64,000 nucleotides of DNA from Lachnospiraceae bacterium (GTDB taxonomy: Bacteria; Bacillota; Clostridia; Lachnospirales; Lachnospiraceae), in NCBI GenBank assembly GCA_015056735.1, contig SVFT01000001.1, forward strand, positions 186,001-250,000. Direction: 5' to 3'. A model generated the notes under the pieces. The model ran no database searches. It was not told the origin of the DNA and saw only the letters and a program-made list of their open reading frames with translations. Positions within the stretch are counted from its first letter, which is position 1, and each line of letters begins with the position of its first letter. Position numbers and translations under genes: made by a program. Of the stretch, positions 1-9,142 are shown piece after piece.

Positions 1-29
1 TCTGCCGGATATTCTGGAGAGTGATATGA

Positions 30-1577
30 GTGGCTAATGAGAAAAACTTAAAACCATTCACGAAAGAGAACGCTGCTGAAATGGGACGCAGGGGCGGACC
101 GATTGCTGCAAAAGCCAAGCATCGAAACAAGAACCTGCGTGAGACAGCTGCTATGATTGCATCACTCCCGCTTAACAATGTGGGACAGCGGAAGATTAGC
201 AGGATGCTGTGTGATGTAGATCCGGATGATCGCGATATGATGACAGCGCTTGTGGCGGGTCAGTTCCAGGCGGCCATAAACGGAGACAGCAAAGCGGCGC
301 GTTTTGTTCAGGAACTTTGCGATGCCGCAGGAAAGTCTGACTCAAAGAAGTACGAGCTCCCGGCGCGAGTGATCGGCAAGGCGTTTGTCGATATCAACAG
401 ACATATCGAGCCGAACATCTCGTATGTCTTCGAGGGCGGTCGTGGTGGTCTGAAATCGTCATACATCGGTTTCAAGATCATCGAGCTATTAAAGAACCAT
501 CCGCTTATACATGCATGTGTCACAAGACAGGTTGCAGGCACGCTGAAGGATTCCGTATACGCACAGCTGAAGTGGTGTATCAACCAGCTGGGGCTCATGG
601 ATGAATTCGAATGCAAGGTATCACCGCTTGAGATTATCTACACGAAGACCAAGCAGACGATATACTTCCGCGGCCTTGACGATGAAACCAAGCTGAAGTC
701 CATCAAGCCTGAGTTTGGCTATATCGGGATCCTGTGGAAAGAAGAGAAGGACCAGATGAAAGGGGCGGCGCAGGAGCGTTCCGTCAATCAGTCGGTTCTT
801 CGTGGCGGTAATGAGGCGTATGACTTTAGCAGCTATAACCCGCCAAAGTCAAAATCGAACTGGGTAAACCGTGCGAAGCTTGAGCCGGATGATAAACGAG
901 TAATACATACGTCCTGCTATTTGGATGCACCGGCAGAATGGCTTGGGCAGAAGTTCATAAGTGATGCTGAACACTTGAAAGAGATCAATCCCGAAGCCTA
1001 TGAGCATGAGTATCTGGGCATACCGAATGGCGATGGCGGTAATGTTTTCGAATATGTGGAGGTACGTGAGATCCCTGATGATGAGCTCGCAACCTTCGAC
1101 CGGATCTACCAGGGCGTTGACTGGGGATGGTATCCGGACCCGTTTGCGTTTATTCGGAGTTATTACAACCACAACACTGAAACGATTTATCTGATCGATG
1201 AGTATGGCGCCAACAAAGAAAAGAACGCCCAGACAGGTCAGTGGATCCTGAATCGCGGATATGATGATTACAAGATTATCTGCGACAGTGCCGAGAAGAA
1301 ATCCGTCAATGACTACATCGATCTTGGTCTTCCGGCGCAGGGCGCGATCAAGGGTCCCGGCTCTGTAGAGTATGGTATGAAATGGTTGCAGGGCAAGCAT
1401 ATCGTGATCGATCCTGCCAGAACGCCGAAGGCGTACAAGGAGATCACGGAATACGAGTATGAACGCGACAAAGACGGCAATGTTATTTCCGGATATCCGG
1501 ATGAAAATAACCACTTTATTGACGCCCTGCGGTACAGCTATGAGCCGTTATGGAGCAGGAGAGGGAGCAGCGCATAA
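30..1577 (+). CDS. Phage terminase large subunit with an N-terminal small-terminase-like region
   Basis: Walker A-like FEGGRGGLKSS and nuclease-type D residues (GVDWGWYPDPFAF, NNHFIDALRY). N-terminal ~110 aa (MGRRGGPIAAKAKHRNKNLRETAAMIA...) resembles small-terminase proteins. GTG start. Confidence 0.88.
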   Translation: MANEKNLKPFTKENAAEMGRRGGPIAAKAKHRNKNLRETAAMIASLPLNNVGQRKISRMLCDVDPDDRDMMTALVAGQFQAAINGDSKAARFVQELCDAAGKSDSKKYELPARVIGKAFVDINRHIEPNISYVFEGGRGGLKSSYIGFKIIELLKNHPLIHACVTRQVAGTLKDSVYAQLKWCINQLGLMDEFECKVSPLEIIYTKTKQTIYFRGLDDETKLKSIKPEFGYIGILWKEEKDQMKGAAQERSVNQSVLRGGNEAYDFSSYNPPKSKSNWVNRAKLEPDDKRVIHTSCYLDAPAEWLGQKFISDAEHLKEINPEAYEHEYLGIPNGDGGNVFEYVEVREIPDDELATFDRIYQGVDWGWYPDPFAFIRSYYNHNTETIYLIDEYGANKEKNAQTGQWILNRGYDDYKIICDSAEKKSVNDYIDLGLPAQGAIKGPGSVEYGMKWLQGKHIVIDPARTPKAYKEITEYEYERDKDGNVISGYPDENNHFIDALRYSYEPLWSRRGSSA

Positions 1578-2971
1578 TGGGTATTGTTTCTTGGTTAAAA
1601 GGAGTGATAGGGAAAATGTTTGAGGGAGATGCTACGCGGGAATTTAATGCAACAGTGATCCATTCCGGGAAGATGGAAGCAGCGGTCAGAAGATGGGAAC
1701 AGATCTATGCAGGATCTCCCGACTGGCTTGACGAAGAAGATGGTGTGAAGACCATCAACTTCGCGAAGTCGATCACGGAAGAAACAGCCAGACTGACGAC
1801 GCTGGATATCGATGTGAACATCTCCGGATCTCCTCGTGCAGACTTCCTGCAGAAAGAACTTGACGCGCTGAAAGTGAAGTTCCGTGATTTTGTCGAACAG
1901 ATGACGATGGCCGGTACGATCGCGCTTAAACCGAATGGAATCGGTGTGGACTTTGTAACACCTGACAACTTTCTTATCACAGATATCGACGGCAATCGCA
2001 ACATAATCGGCGTGATCTTCTTTGACTACTATGACGCCGGAGATCGTCACTATACACGAATGGAGTGGCATCGCTTTGAAGGTGTTCAGTATCTGATCTC
2101 TAACAGGACGTATTGCAGTAAAACAGCTGGTGAGATTGGAAAGCCTGTTCCGATCGAGACAACACCGACTTGGTCCCAGCTTCTTCCCGAAGTGGCACTC
2201 ACCAAAGCAGATGGGACAAGACTTGATAAGCCGCTATTTGCAATTTGCAAGATGCCCGCGGCAAACAACATTGACAGATCCTCACCGCTTGGCATGTCGA
2301 TCTATGCGCAGGCGATTGAAGAGATGAAGGATCTCGATATCGCATACAGTCGAAACGCATATGAGCTTTTCAATTCGCAGGATATTGAGCTTCTGGATGA
2401 CAGACTACTCCGGGCACCCGGACAGAAGGTTGCCGGTCCGATGGATATCAAACTTCCGAAGCACGTGCTTAACGTAACAGGATCCAGCGACAAAGAATTC
2501 TATCAGGCGATCGACAGACCGCTTAAGACAGACATTCGGATCCAGGGCATCAATCATCTGCTTTCTATGATCGGCTACAAATGCGGATTTTCTGACGGGT
2601 ACTTTGTGCTTGATCAGAAGACCGGCATGGTAACTGCAACGCAGGTGGAAGCCGACGATCGCAGAACGATCCAGCTGATCAAGGATATCAGAGATCAGAT
2701 CAAAGCCGCGGTTGAACAGCTTGTGTATGCGTTGGATAAATACGCGGACCTGTATTCTGATGTACCCGCGGGAGAATATGAGCTTGATTTCTCCTTTGGG
2801 GACATCGTGTATAACTTCGAGGATGACAAAAACAGGCATTGGCAGTATGTCCAGTCAGGGAAGTTCCCGCTGTGGAGATACTTTGTGAAGTTTGAGGGGT
2901 ATTCGGAAGAAGAAGCGAAAGAGATTGCTGAAGAAGTAGCCGGAAGTACGCAGGAGGGGCTGTTTAAATGA
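1577..2971 (+). CDS. Phage portal protein
   Basis: Position after terminase; portal-like sequence (RWEQIYAGSPDWL...; QTGMVTATQVEADDRRT). ATG overlaps the terminase stop (TAATG). Confidence 0.85.
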   Translation: MGIVSWLKGVIGKMFEGDATREFNATVIHSGKMEAAVRRWEQIYAGSPDWLDEEDGVKTINFAKSITEETARLTTLDIDVNISGSPRADFLQKELDALKVKFRDFVEQMTMAGTIALKPNGIGVDFVTPDNFLITDIDGNRNIIGVIFFDYYDAGDRHYTRMEWHRFEGVQYLISNRTYCSKTAGEIGKPVPIETTPTWSQLLPEVALTKADGTRLDKPLFAICKMPAANNIDRSSPLGMSIYAQAIEEMKDLDIAYSRNAYELFNSQDIELLDDRLLRAPGQKVAGPMDIKLPKHVLNVTGSSDKEFYQAIDRPLKTDIRIQGINHLLSMIGYKCGFSDGYFVLDQKTGMVTATQVEADDRRTIQLIKDIRDQIKAAVEQLVYALDKYADLYSDVPAGEYELDFSFGDIVYNFEDDKNRHWQYVQSGKFPLWRYFVKFEGYSEEEAKEIAEEVAGSTQEGLFK

Positions 2972-3585
2972 TCAGGATTGATTTGACCGGGAAGCGCTTT
3001 GGCAATCTGCATGTTCTTTCGCTCGGAGAAGATGTACCCAGCAAAAAGAAAAAATGGCTTTGCGAGTGCAAATGCGGAAACCGTGTGCTTGTTGCTGGCA
3101 GCAACCTTAGGAGTGGTCATTCAACAATGTGTAAGCAGTGTGCTGTTGATTCGATGCACGCCGCCCAAGTAACGCATGGTGAAAGCAGATCGAAACTCTA
3201 CGGTGTGTGGCGAGCAATGCTTAATCGTTGTGAAAATCCAAAGAATAAGTCGTACAAAGATTACGGTGCAAGGAGCATTTGCGTGTGTGCTGAATGGCAT
3301 GATGCATCTAGCTTCTTTGATTGGGCAAAGGCAAATGGGTACAAGGAAGGTCTGGAGATTGACAGAATAAATGTCTCAGGAAACTATGAACCATTAAATT
3401 GCAGATGGATATCGAGGCTCCAAAACGCAAACAATAAAACAAATAACGTCTATTATCACCACAAAGGAAAACAAATGACTCTGGCTGAAATAGCACGTTG
3501 TGAAGAGCTGAATTACAAAGCATTGCATAAACAGCTCAAGCAGGGTCTTACGCTTGAAGCGGCGATAAAGAAGCTCAAAGGATGA
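2968..3585 (+). CDS. HNH/AP2-type phage DNA-binding or homing endonuclease-like protein
   Basis: N-terminal Cys-rich motif (CECKCGN...NLRSGHSTMCKQC) and the signature YGVWRAMLNRCENPKNKSYKDYGARSICVC...IDRINVSGNYEPLNCRWISRLQNANNKTNN. ATGA overlap with portal. Confidence 0.75.
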   Translation: MIRIDLTGKRFGNLHVLSLGEDVPSKKKKWLCECKCGNRVLVAGSNLRSGHSTMCKQCAVDSMHAAQVTHGESRSKLYGVWRAMLNRCENPKNKSYKDYGARSICVCAEWHDASSFFDWAKANGYKEGLEIDRINVSGNYEPLNCRWISRLQNANNKTNNVYYHHKGKQMTLAEIARCEELNYKALHKQLKQGLTLEAAIKKLKG

Positions 3586-3589
3586 TACT

Positions 3590-5302
3590 ATGCTCTCACC
3601 AGATTATCTCTACAATGTTTCCGACAGAGTCATAGAGCTCTACGAACAGCTGAATACATTCGTGATCAAAGACATCTGTAGACGTCTGGTGGGGGCTGAT
3701 TTTCAGCTTACCGGATCCGCAGACTGGCAGATTTATAAGCTCCAGCAATCCGGTATGCTGATGGATGATATCGTGACGCAGGTTGCGCAGCTGACAAAGA
3801 AGTCCCAGAACGAAGTCAAGGATATCTTCGAACAGGCGACCTACAAGAGCCAGGCATATGATAACTCCGTGTATAAAGCGGCAGGCCTTAAACCGATCGA
3901 TATCACGCAATCACCTGCGATGCTGCAGGTACTGCAGGCGATCTATAATCAGACAATGGGTAGCCTGTATAATTTTACCCAAACAATGGCAAACCAGACG
4001 CAGGCGGAATTCATCAGCACGATGGATGATATTTCGATGCGTGTCCTTTACGCCCAGCAATCATATACGTCTGCGATATCGCATGCGATCAGGGATTTGG
4101 CAAGCACCGGCATGAGGGTGTCATATCCGTCCGGCAGAACCTTGACTCTCGAGAACGCGGTCCGTACAGCTGTCATGACCGGAGTTGGACAGGCGACTGC
4201 GAAGCTTAGTATTGCAAACTGCGAGGAGCTGGATACCGATCTGGTAGTTGTTTCTTCTCATCCCGGTGCGCGGCCTTCGCATCAGGAGTGGCAGGGTAAG
4301 GTATATTCGATATCCGGAACGAATACGAAGTACCAGAAGCTTTCCGAAGCAACCGGCTACGGATCCGTGACAGGCTTATGTGGCGCAAACTGCCGTCACC
4401 ATTTCAGCCCGTTCATCGAAGGTGTCAGCACGAATCCTTACGAGGATTATAACGACGAAGAGAACAAAGAACGCTATGAGAACCAGCAAGAGCAGCGCCG
4501 GATGGAACGCGACATCCGGAACAATAAGCGCTATCTGGAAGCGCTTCAGGAATCGATTGTTACGACATCGGATGAAAAGCTGAAGTTTGCCCTCCAGCAA
4601 GACTATGATCGGGCATCAGCACAGCTGCAGGAACACCGTGCGGCTTATTTCGTGTACAGTGAAGAGCACGGCCTGCAATTACAGCAAGACCGTCTTCAGA
4701 CGGCAGGATGGGGCAGGAAAGAGGCTTCTCGGAGTACTGCCGCCGCGAAGAGATATTATGATTCTATCGGGGATGAATACTCGTATTTGGGCGCGGTTCC
4801 GTTAAAAGAAGACAATGAATTCTATGAATCGGTTTATCTGAAATCGTCTCCGAAAGTTCGGGATGTTATTGACAAATGCTATATCCAATTCGACGCCGAG
4901 CATAGTAGCCATCGGCAGGGGATAATCAGACTTCGAAAAGGCTTTTCGGTCGCTGAGGCACACCACGAAGTTGGTCATGCCATTGCAGAGCTGTTTGACC
5001 TAGACAAAATAGAAGAACTGAAGCGTAAATATGTCAAAGGTAAATCCATAGAGGACATCTATGAAAAGCGTGGCAAGCATGGTACAATTTATCTCGTAAG
5101 AAACGATAGTTTTATCAGGGATTACCAGGGACGAATTTATGCAAAGTCGAAACAGGATTGTCTTTTGCCGGATGGAAGCATAGATACATCAAAAATGCGT
5201 GAGTTTGTTTCTGTTCCTTACGAGGTCTTTATGACTAACCCAGAACAGTTGAAATTAAACCATTTTGATTTTTACGAGTTGATCCGGAAAGGAGTTGAGT
5301 AG
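3590..5302 (+). CDS. Phage minor capsid (minor head) protein with C-terminal HExxH metallopeptidase-like domain
   Basis: Minor capsid 2-like body (SSHPGARPSHQEWQGKVYSISG...GLCGANCRHHFSPF). C-terminal AHHEVGHAIAELF and EFVSVPYEVFMTNPEQL. Confidence 0.8.
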   Translation: MLSPDYLYNVSDRVIELYEQLNTFVIKDICRRLVGADFQLTGSADWQIYKLQQSGMLMDDIVTQVAQLTKKSQNEVKDIFEQATYKSQAYDNSVYKAAGLKPIDITQSPAMLQVLQAIYNQTMGSLYNFTQTMANQTQAEFISTMDDISMRVLYAQQSYTSAISHAIRDLASTGMRVSYPSGRTLTLENAVRTAVMTGVGQATAKLSIANCEELDTDLVVVSSHPGARPSHQEWQGKVYSISGTNTKYQKLSEATGYGSVTGLCGANCRHHFSPFIEGVSTNPYEDYNDEENKERYENQQEQRRMERDIRNNKRYLEALQESIVTTSDEKLKFALQQDYDRASAQLQEHRAAYFVYSEEHGLQLQQDRLQTAGWGRKEASRSTAAAKRYYDSIGDEYSYLGAVPLKEDNEFYESVYLKSSPKVRDVIDKCYIQFDAEHSSHRQGIIRLRKGFSVAEAHHEVGHAIAELFDLDKIEELKRKYVKGKSIEDIYEKRGKHGTIYLVRNDSFIRDYQGRIYAKSKQDCLLPDGSIDTSKMREFVSVPYEVFMTNPEQLKLNHFDFYELIRKGVE

Positions 5303-5305
5303 AGT

Positions 5306-5461
5306 ATGATACCGAACGGGGCTGTTTTTGATGATGTGGTTGTAGATGATGACAATCGAGACTTATTTGTTAACAGCTGGGAGAAGAAAAAGAAGCCTGA
5401 AGGATCAAATTCAAAGGAGAGTAGTTCGCCTGAAGACAAAATTGCCGCCAAAGAGTCGTGA
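5306..5461 (+). CDS. Small charged hypothetical protein (51 aa) directly after the minor capsid gene
   Basis: ATG at 5306 four bases after the upstream stop: MIPNGAVFDDVVVDDDNRDLFVNSWEKKKKPEGSNSKESSSPEDKIAAKES. Confidence 0.5.
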   Translation: MIPNGAVFDDVVVDDDNRDLFVNSWEKKKKPEGSNSKESSSPEDKIAAKES

Positions 5462-5487
5462 TTGATAGAGGCGAAAAGAGGTGTGGT

Positions 5488-5799
5488 ATGAATAATTTCA
5501 AAGCTGTTCATATTATTCTGTCAGCACTTGAAAAGGCAATGGACTGCCCGATCCTTGATACTGACGCGATTAGTGCAAAAGCCCTAGGTGTATCGGAGGA
5601 GCGCTGGGCGCGGTACATCGAGATGATGATTGATGCCGGATATGTTAAAGGCGCAAGCGTGCACACCGACATCACAGGCCGTACCGTGGTCGAGATCGAT
5701 GACATGCGGATCACTCTGAAGGGGCTGGAATACCTACAGGAGAACAGCCTGATGCGTAAGGCGTATAACGTCGCAAAAGGGATCCGAGAACTGGCCTGA
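5488..5799 (+). CDS. YjcQ-like phage protein
   Basis: MNNFKAVHIILSALEKAMDCPILDTDAISAKALGVSEERWARYIEMMIDAGYVKG...ITLKGLEYLQENSLMRKAY, typical of the YjcQ winged-helix family. Confidence 0.7.
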   Translation: MNNFKAVHIILSALEKAMDCPILDTDAISAKALGVSEERWARYIEMMIDAGYVKGASVHTDITGRTVVEIDDMRITLKGLEYLQENSLMRKAYNVAKGIRELA

Positions 5800-5808
5800 T
5801 TCATAGTG

Positions 5809-5838
5809 TTGACATAAGCCATAACGTAGGGTTATACT
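5809..5838 (+). promoter_or_regulatory. Promoter with a dyad in a long spacer, upstream of the KTR-like gene
   Basis: TTGACA (5809-5814), 18-bp spacer, TATACT (5833-5838). Spacer carries an ATAAC-gtagg-GTTAT inverted repeat. Confidence 0.6.
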
Positions 5839-5857
5839 AGATGTGGGGTGATCCCTA

Positions 5858-6075
5858 TGGAAAATTGGCACGAGTGCCCAATATGTGGCAACCCGCATCT
5901 TCTGAAGTATCGTGAAGACACGGTACTCATCAACTTCCCAGCTTACTGTAAGCTATGTAAGCACGAAGTGATCATTACAATAGAGCCTAAGAGCCGAATA
6001 GAAAGTACTTCAAAAAATTCGAAGTTATTTTCTAACGGCTTTTTTTATTTTCCGGAAGAACAAAAGTCCATTTGA
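5858..6075 (+). CDS. Cysteine-rich KTR-type small protein
   Basis: NWHECPICGNPHLLKYREDTVLINFPAYCKLCKHEVIITIE, two CxxC knuckles as in Firmicutes phage/ICE KTR proteins. Confidence 0.65.
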
Positions 6076-6089
6076 TGCCTCATTTACAG

Positions 6090-6133
6090 CCAACGTCCGG
6101 CGGCCGGACGGGTTCGAGCCCCGTCCCGTTGGA
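6090..6133 (+). ncRNA. Compact tRNA-like three-way-junction structure with canonical T-arm
   Basis: CCAACG/CGTTGG closing stem, TCCGG-CGG-CCGGA hairpin, and CGGG-TTCGAGC-CCCG T-arm-like hairpin in 43 nt. Confidence 0.45.
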
Positions 6134-6221
6134 TCCAGTCATGCGGACCTAAAACGCAAAAGCGCATCGGACATCGATGGCATGTCCTAAAACACATCTA
6201 AAAGCGAGAGGAGCGACGAAT

Positions 6222-6821
6222 ATGAAGACAGAAGATTTACAGGCACAGGGTCTTACCGAGGAGCAGATCAAGTTTGTATTTGCGGAAAACGGGAAAGACA
6301 TCAAGGACATGAAGGATCTGCAGAAAAAAGCAGACACACTTTCAGCTGATCTTGAGAACTGGAAGAAGCGTGCGGAAGATGCCGAGAATACCCTGAAGGG
6401 ATTCGACGGAAAAGATTTCGATGCGATCCAGAAGGAAAGAGATGAATGGAAGGCGAAGGCGGAAGCAGCTGAAAAGGAATACAAGCAGAAGATCTATGAC
6501 AGAGATTTTGCTGATGCTTTAAGCGGCGAAATGGAGAAGATCAAGTTCTCATCCGACTATGCGAAGCAGGCCGTCATGAATGAGATCAAGGGTGCCGGGC
6601 TGAAACTGATCGACGGCAAGATCATCGGACTCGGTGACATGCTGGAGACGATCAAAGCCAAGGACGCATCTGCCTTTGTTGACGAAGCTCAACAGCAACG
6701 TGATAAAAACAAAGCCACTTTTACCCAGCCGATGGGCGGCGGAACACAGGAAGTGATCACCGGCGATCCGGCTAAGATGGATACGGAAACGTACCTGAAG
6801 TGGCGTAAGCAGAACATGTAA
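6222..6821 (+). CDS. Phage scaffold protein (GP20-like)
   Basis: Coiled-coil acidic protein immediately before the coat gene. Confidence 0.8.
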   Translation: MKTEDLQAQGLTEEQIKFVFAENGKDIKDMKDLQKKADTLSADLENWKKRAEDAENTLKGFDGKDFDAIQKERDEWKAKAEAAEKEYKQKIYDRDFADALSGEMEKIKFSSDYAKQAVMNEIKGAGLKLIDGKIIGLGDMLETIKAKDASAFVDEAQQQRDKNKATFTQPMGGGTQEVITGDPAKMDTETYLKWRKQNM

Positions 6822-6832
6822 GGAGAGAAGAC

Positions 6833-7924
6833 ATGGGAAACACATTACTTACACCCAGCATTATCGCAAATGAAGCGCTGGCACAGTTACAGGCCAACCT
6901 TGTTATGGCTAATCTCGTACACCGCGACTACTCTAACGAGTTCGTCAAAGTAGGTGATACGGTCACAGTCAGAAAGCCCGCGAAATTCACGGCAAAGAAC
7001 TTTACCGGACAGGTATCCGCGCAGGATATCACAGAAGGCAGCGTAGCGGTTAAGATGGATCGTTTCCGCGACATCACCGTTAACGTAAGCTCCAAAGAGA
7101 TGACACTCGATATCAAAGACTTCAGTAAGCAGGTTATCGAGCCCTCCATGAAAGCGATCGCTTCTCAGGTGGATGAAGATCTGCTCGCAGTCGGTGTTGA
7201 GAAGGCAGCTAACACTGTAGCAATTTCCGGCACACCCGTGATCACAGATATCGCAGGTGTTGGCAAGGTACTCGACCAGAAGAAGGCTCCGAGATCCGAC
7301 AGACGTCTCGTAATGCCGCCTACGATTCTGTACAAGTACAACACACTCGACAACTTCGCAAAGCAGTGTTATGCCGGCGATTCCAAGGCTCTCCGGGAGG
7401 CTGAGATCGGTAAGGTCTACAGCTGCGAGTCCTTCATGGATCAGAACTGCCCTGAGAACGTGAGTGCGACACCGGGTACAGCTACGGCTTACAAGGTAGC
7501 AGGTACAAAAGGCGCTACGCAGATGACTGTATCTGCTGGTACGGCTCAGACAGGTACGATCAAAGAGGGCGACAAGCTCATCGTAAACGGTTATCTGTAC
7601 ACTGTTACAGAAGATCTCACACTTTCTTCCGGTGCAGGTACTCTGAAGGTTGACCAGGATATCCCGGCAACATTCACAGCTACAGATGCGTTCCTGATCA
7701 AGAAAGCGCATGCGCTTGGCTTCCACAGAAACGGTCTTGCACTTGTTACAAGAGCTCTGGAGCTTCCGTTGGGCAACTCCAACAGCTATGTAGCATCCGC
7801 AGACGGTCTCGCAGTTCGTGTTGTTTTCAGCTACGATCCGGATACAAAGAAGGATAAGATTTCCTTCGATGTCCTCTACGGTATCCAGGCGCTTGATGAA
7901 GATCTGCTTGTAGACTTCGCATAA
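6833..7924 (+). CDS. Major capsid protein, P22-coat-like family
   Basis: MGNTLLTPSIIANEALAQLQANLVMANLVHRDYSNEFVKVGDTVTVRKPAKFTAKNF...; position after scaffold. Confidence 0.85.
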   Translation: MGNTLLTPSIIANEALAQLQANLVMANLVHRDYSNEFVKVGDTVTVRKPAKFTAKNFTGQVSAQDITEGSVAVKMDRFRDITVNVSSKEMTLDIKDFSKQVIEPSMKAIASQVDEDLLAVGVEKAANTVAISGTPVITDIAGVGKVLDQKKAPRSDRRLVMPPTILYKYNTLDNFAKQCYAGDSKALREAEIGKVYSCESFMDQNCPENVSATPGTATAYKVAGTKGATQMTVSAGTAQTGTIKEGDKLIVNGYLYTVTEDLTLSSGAGTLKVDQDIPATFTATDAFLIKKAHALGFHRNGLALVTRALELPLGNSNSYVASADGLAVRVVFSYDPDTKKDKISFDVLYGIQALDEDLLVDFA

Positions 7925-7938
7925 GGAGGAGATTTGGG

Positions 7939-8337
7939 ATGAGTGCGATTGTTGATTACGCTTATTACAGCGGGACATATCTCGGCAACATCATCCCGGA
8001 GGAATCCTTTCCGCGATCAGAAGCGAGAGCCGAGGAAGATCTCGACAGGCTGACTCTTGGACGGCTTGCCGAGATCGAAGGCTCTGTTGATTATACGACG
8101 GCGATCAAAAAAGCGATCTGTGCTATTGCTGAGATCAACTACCAGATCGACGCATATGCATCCGGAGATAAGAAGGCAGTCAAGACGGAGTCCGCAGGTG
8201 GTGAAAGTATCACTTACTTTGAAGCATCCGGCACAGTGGCTGCAGCTCTCGGAAGCGTAAAGGCACAGGATGAGCTGAAGTTTGAAGCCGCGCGGAAGTA
8301 CCTCTACAATACAGGTCTTCTGTATTGGGGGTTATGA
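7939..8337 (+). CDS. Head-tail connector (gp6-like)
   Basis: Small acidic helical protein after the coat gene. Confidence 0.6.
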   Translation: MSAIVDYAYYSGTYLGNIIPEESFPRSEARAEEDLDRLTLGRLAEIEGSVDYTTAIKKAICAIAEINYQIDAYASGDKKAVKTESAGGESITYFEASGTVAAALGSVKAQDELKFEAARKYLYNTGLLYWGL

Positions 8338-8741
8338 TGAGCGGAGTATTTTATACAGATACCGTAACCGTATACAACCGGCAGGAAGCCGATTATGAAG
8401 AGACGTGGTATCCGACAGTTCTGACGAAGGTTGCGCTCTTCCCAAGGCAGTCATCGAGGTTCAACTCGACAGGCGTACAGGAAGCGATCAATGCAAAGCT
8501 GTATGTGCACCACATCGGTAGCGGATACGTTCCGCCGAAAGCATGGCGAGCACTTGCAGACAAGTCCGAGAAATTCACCTTTGATGAAGGCGACTTCTTC
8601 GTAAAAGGCGATACATCCAGTGAGGATCATACACGGGATAACTTCGCGGAGTACATGCGCGGCAAGTACGATTACTGCTACACCGTGGCCGGTGTCGATG
8701 AGTTCGACATCATTCCGCATCTGGAAGTGAGTGGTAAATAA
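8334..8741 (+). CDS. Phage head closure / minor structural protein
   Basis: ATGA overlap with upstream gene; MMSGVFYTDTVTVYNRQEADYEETWYPTVL. Confidence 0.55.
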   Translation: MMSGVFYTDTVTVYNRQEADYEETWYPTVLTKVALFPRQSSRFNSTGVQEAINAKLYVHHIGSGYVPPKAWRALADKSEKFTFDEGDFFVKGDTSSEDHTRDNFAEYMRGKYDYCYTVAGVDEFDIIPHLEVSGK

Positions 8742-9142
8742 TGGCAAGCAACGATTTTCGCAAGGTCCATATGACGAATGGCGGTGTTGTATTTGATCTC
8801 GATCCTAACCGCTTTCCAGGGCAATATGATCGGGCGCAGAAGTGGCTTGATAATCAGGTGATCGTTGACAGCGATCGGCATGTGCCATTCAGAAACGGTG
8901 TCCTCCGAAAGTCAGCGAGGCTCGGAACGAAGCTCGGATCCGGTGAGGTGGTGTGGTCATCACCATATGCGAGGTATCTGTATTACGGCAAGGTTATGGT
9001 AGGACCTGCGCCGAAAAAACTTACAGACATTGATTTAACTTACCACACGCCCGGGACAGGCGCTTATTGGTTTGAAAAAGCCAAAGGCATCTGTAAAAAA
9101 ACCTGGACCGCAGGCGTTAGAAAATTGGCAGGAGGCGGATGA
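8741..9142 (+). CDS. Minor capsid / neck protein
   Basis: LDNQVIVDSDRHVPFRNGVLRKSARLGTKLGSGEVVWSSPYARYLYYGKVM, typical of the phage minor capsid family at this position. Confidence 0.65.
   Translation: MASNDFRKVHMTNGGVVFDLDPNRFPGQYDRAQKWLDNQVIVDSDRHVPFRNGVLRKSARLGTKLGSGEVVWSSPYARYLYYGKVMVGPAPKKLTDIDLTYHTPGTGAYWFEKAKGICKKTWTAGVRKLAGGG

Noticed and set aside
849-1514. 221-aa minus-strand ORF in terminase
   Set aside because: Shadow ORF of a confident coding sequence.
6887-7978. 363-aa minus-strand ORF opposite the major capsid gene
   Set aside because: Shadow ORF; Cys/Ser/Arg-rich translation with no family resemblance, while the plus strand is a clear coat protein.
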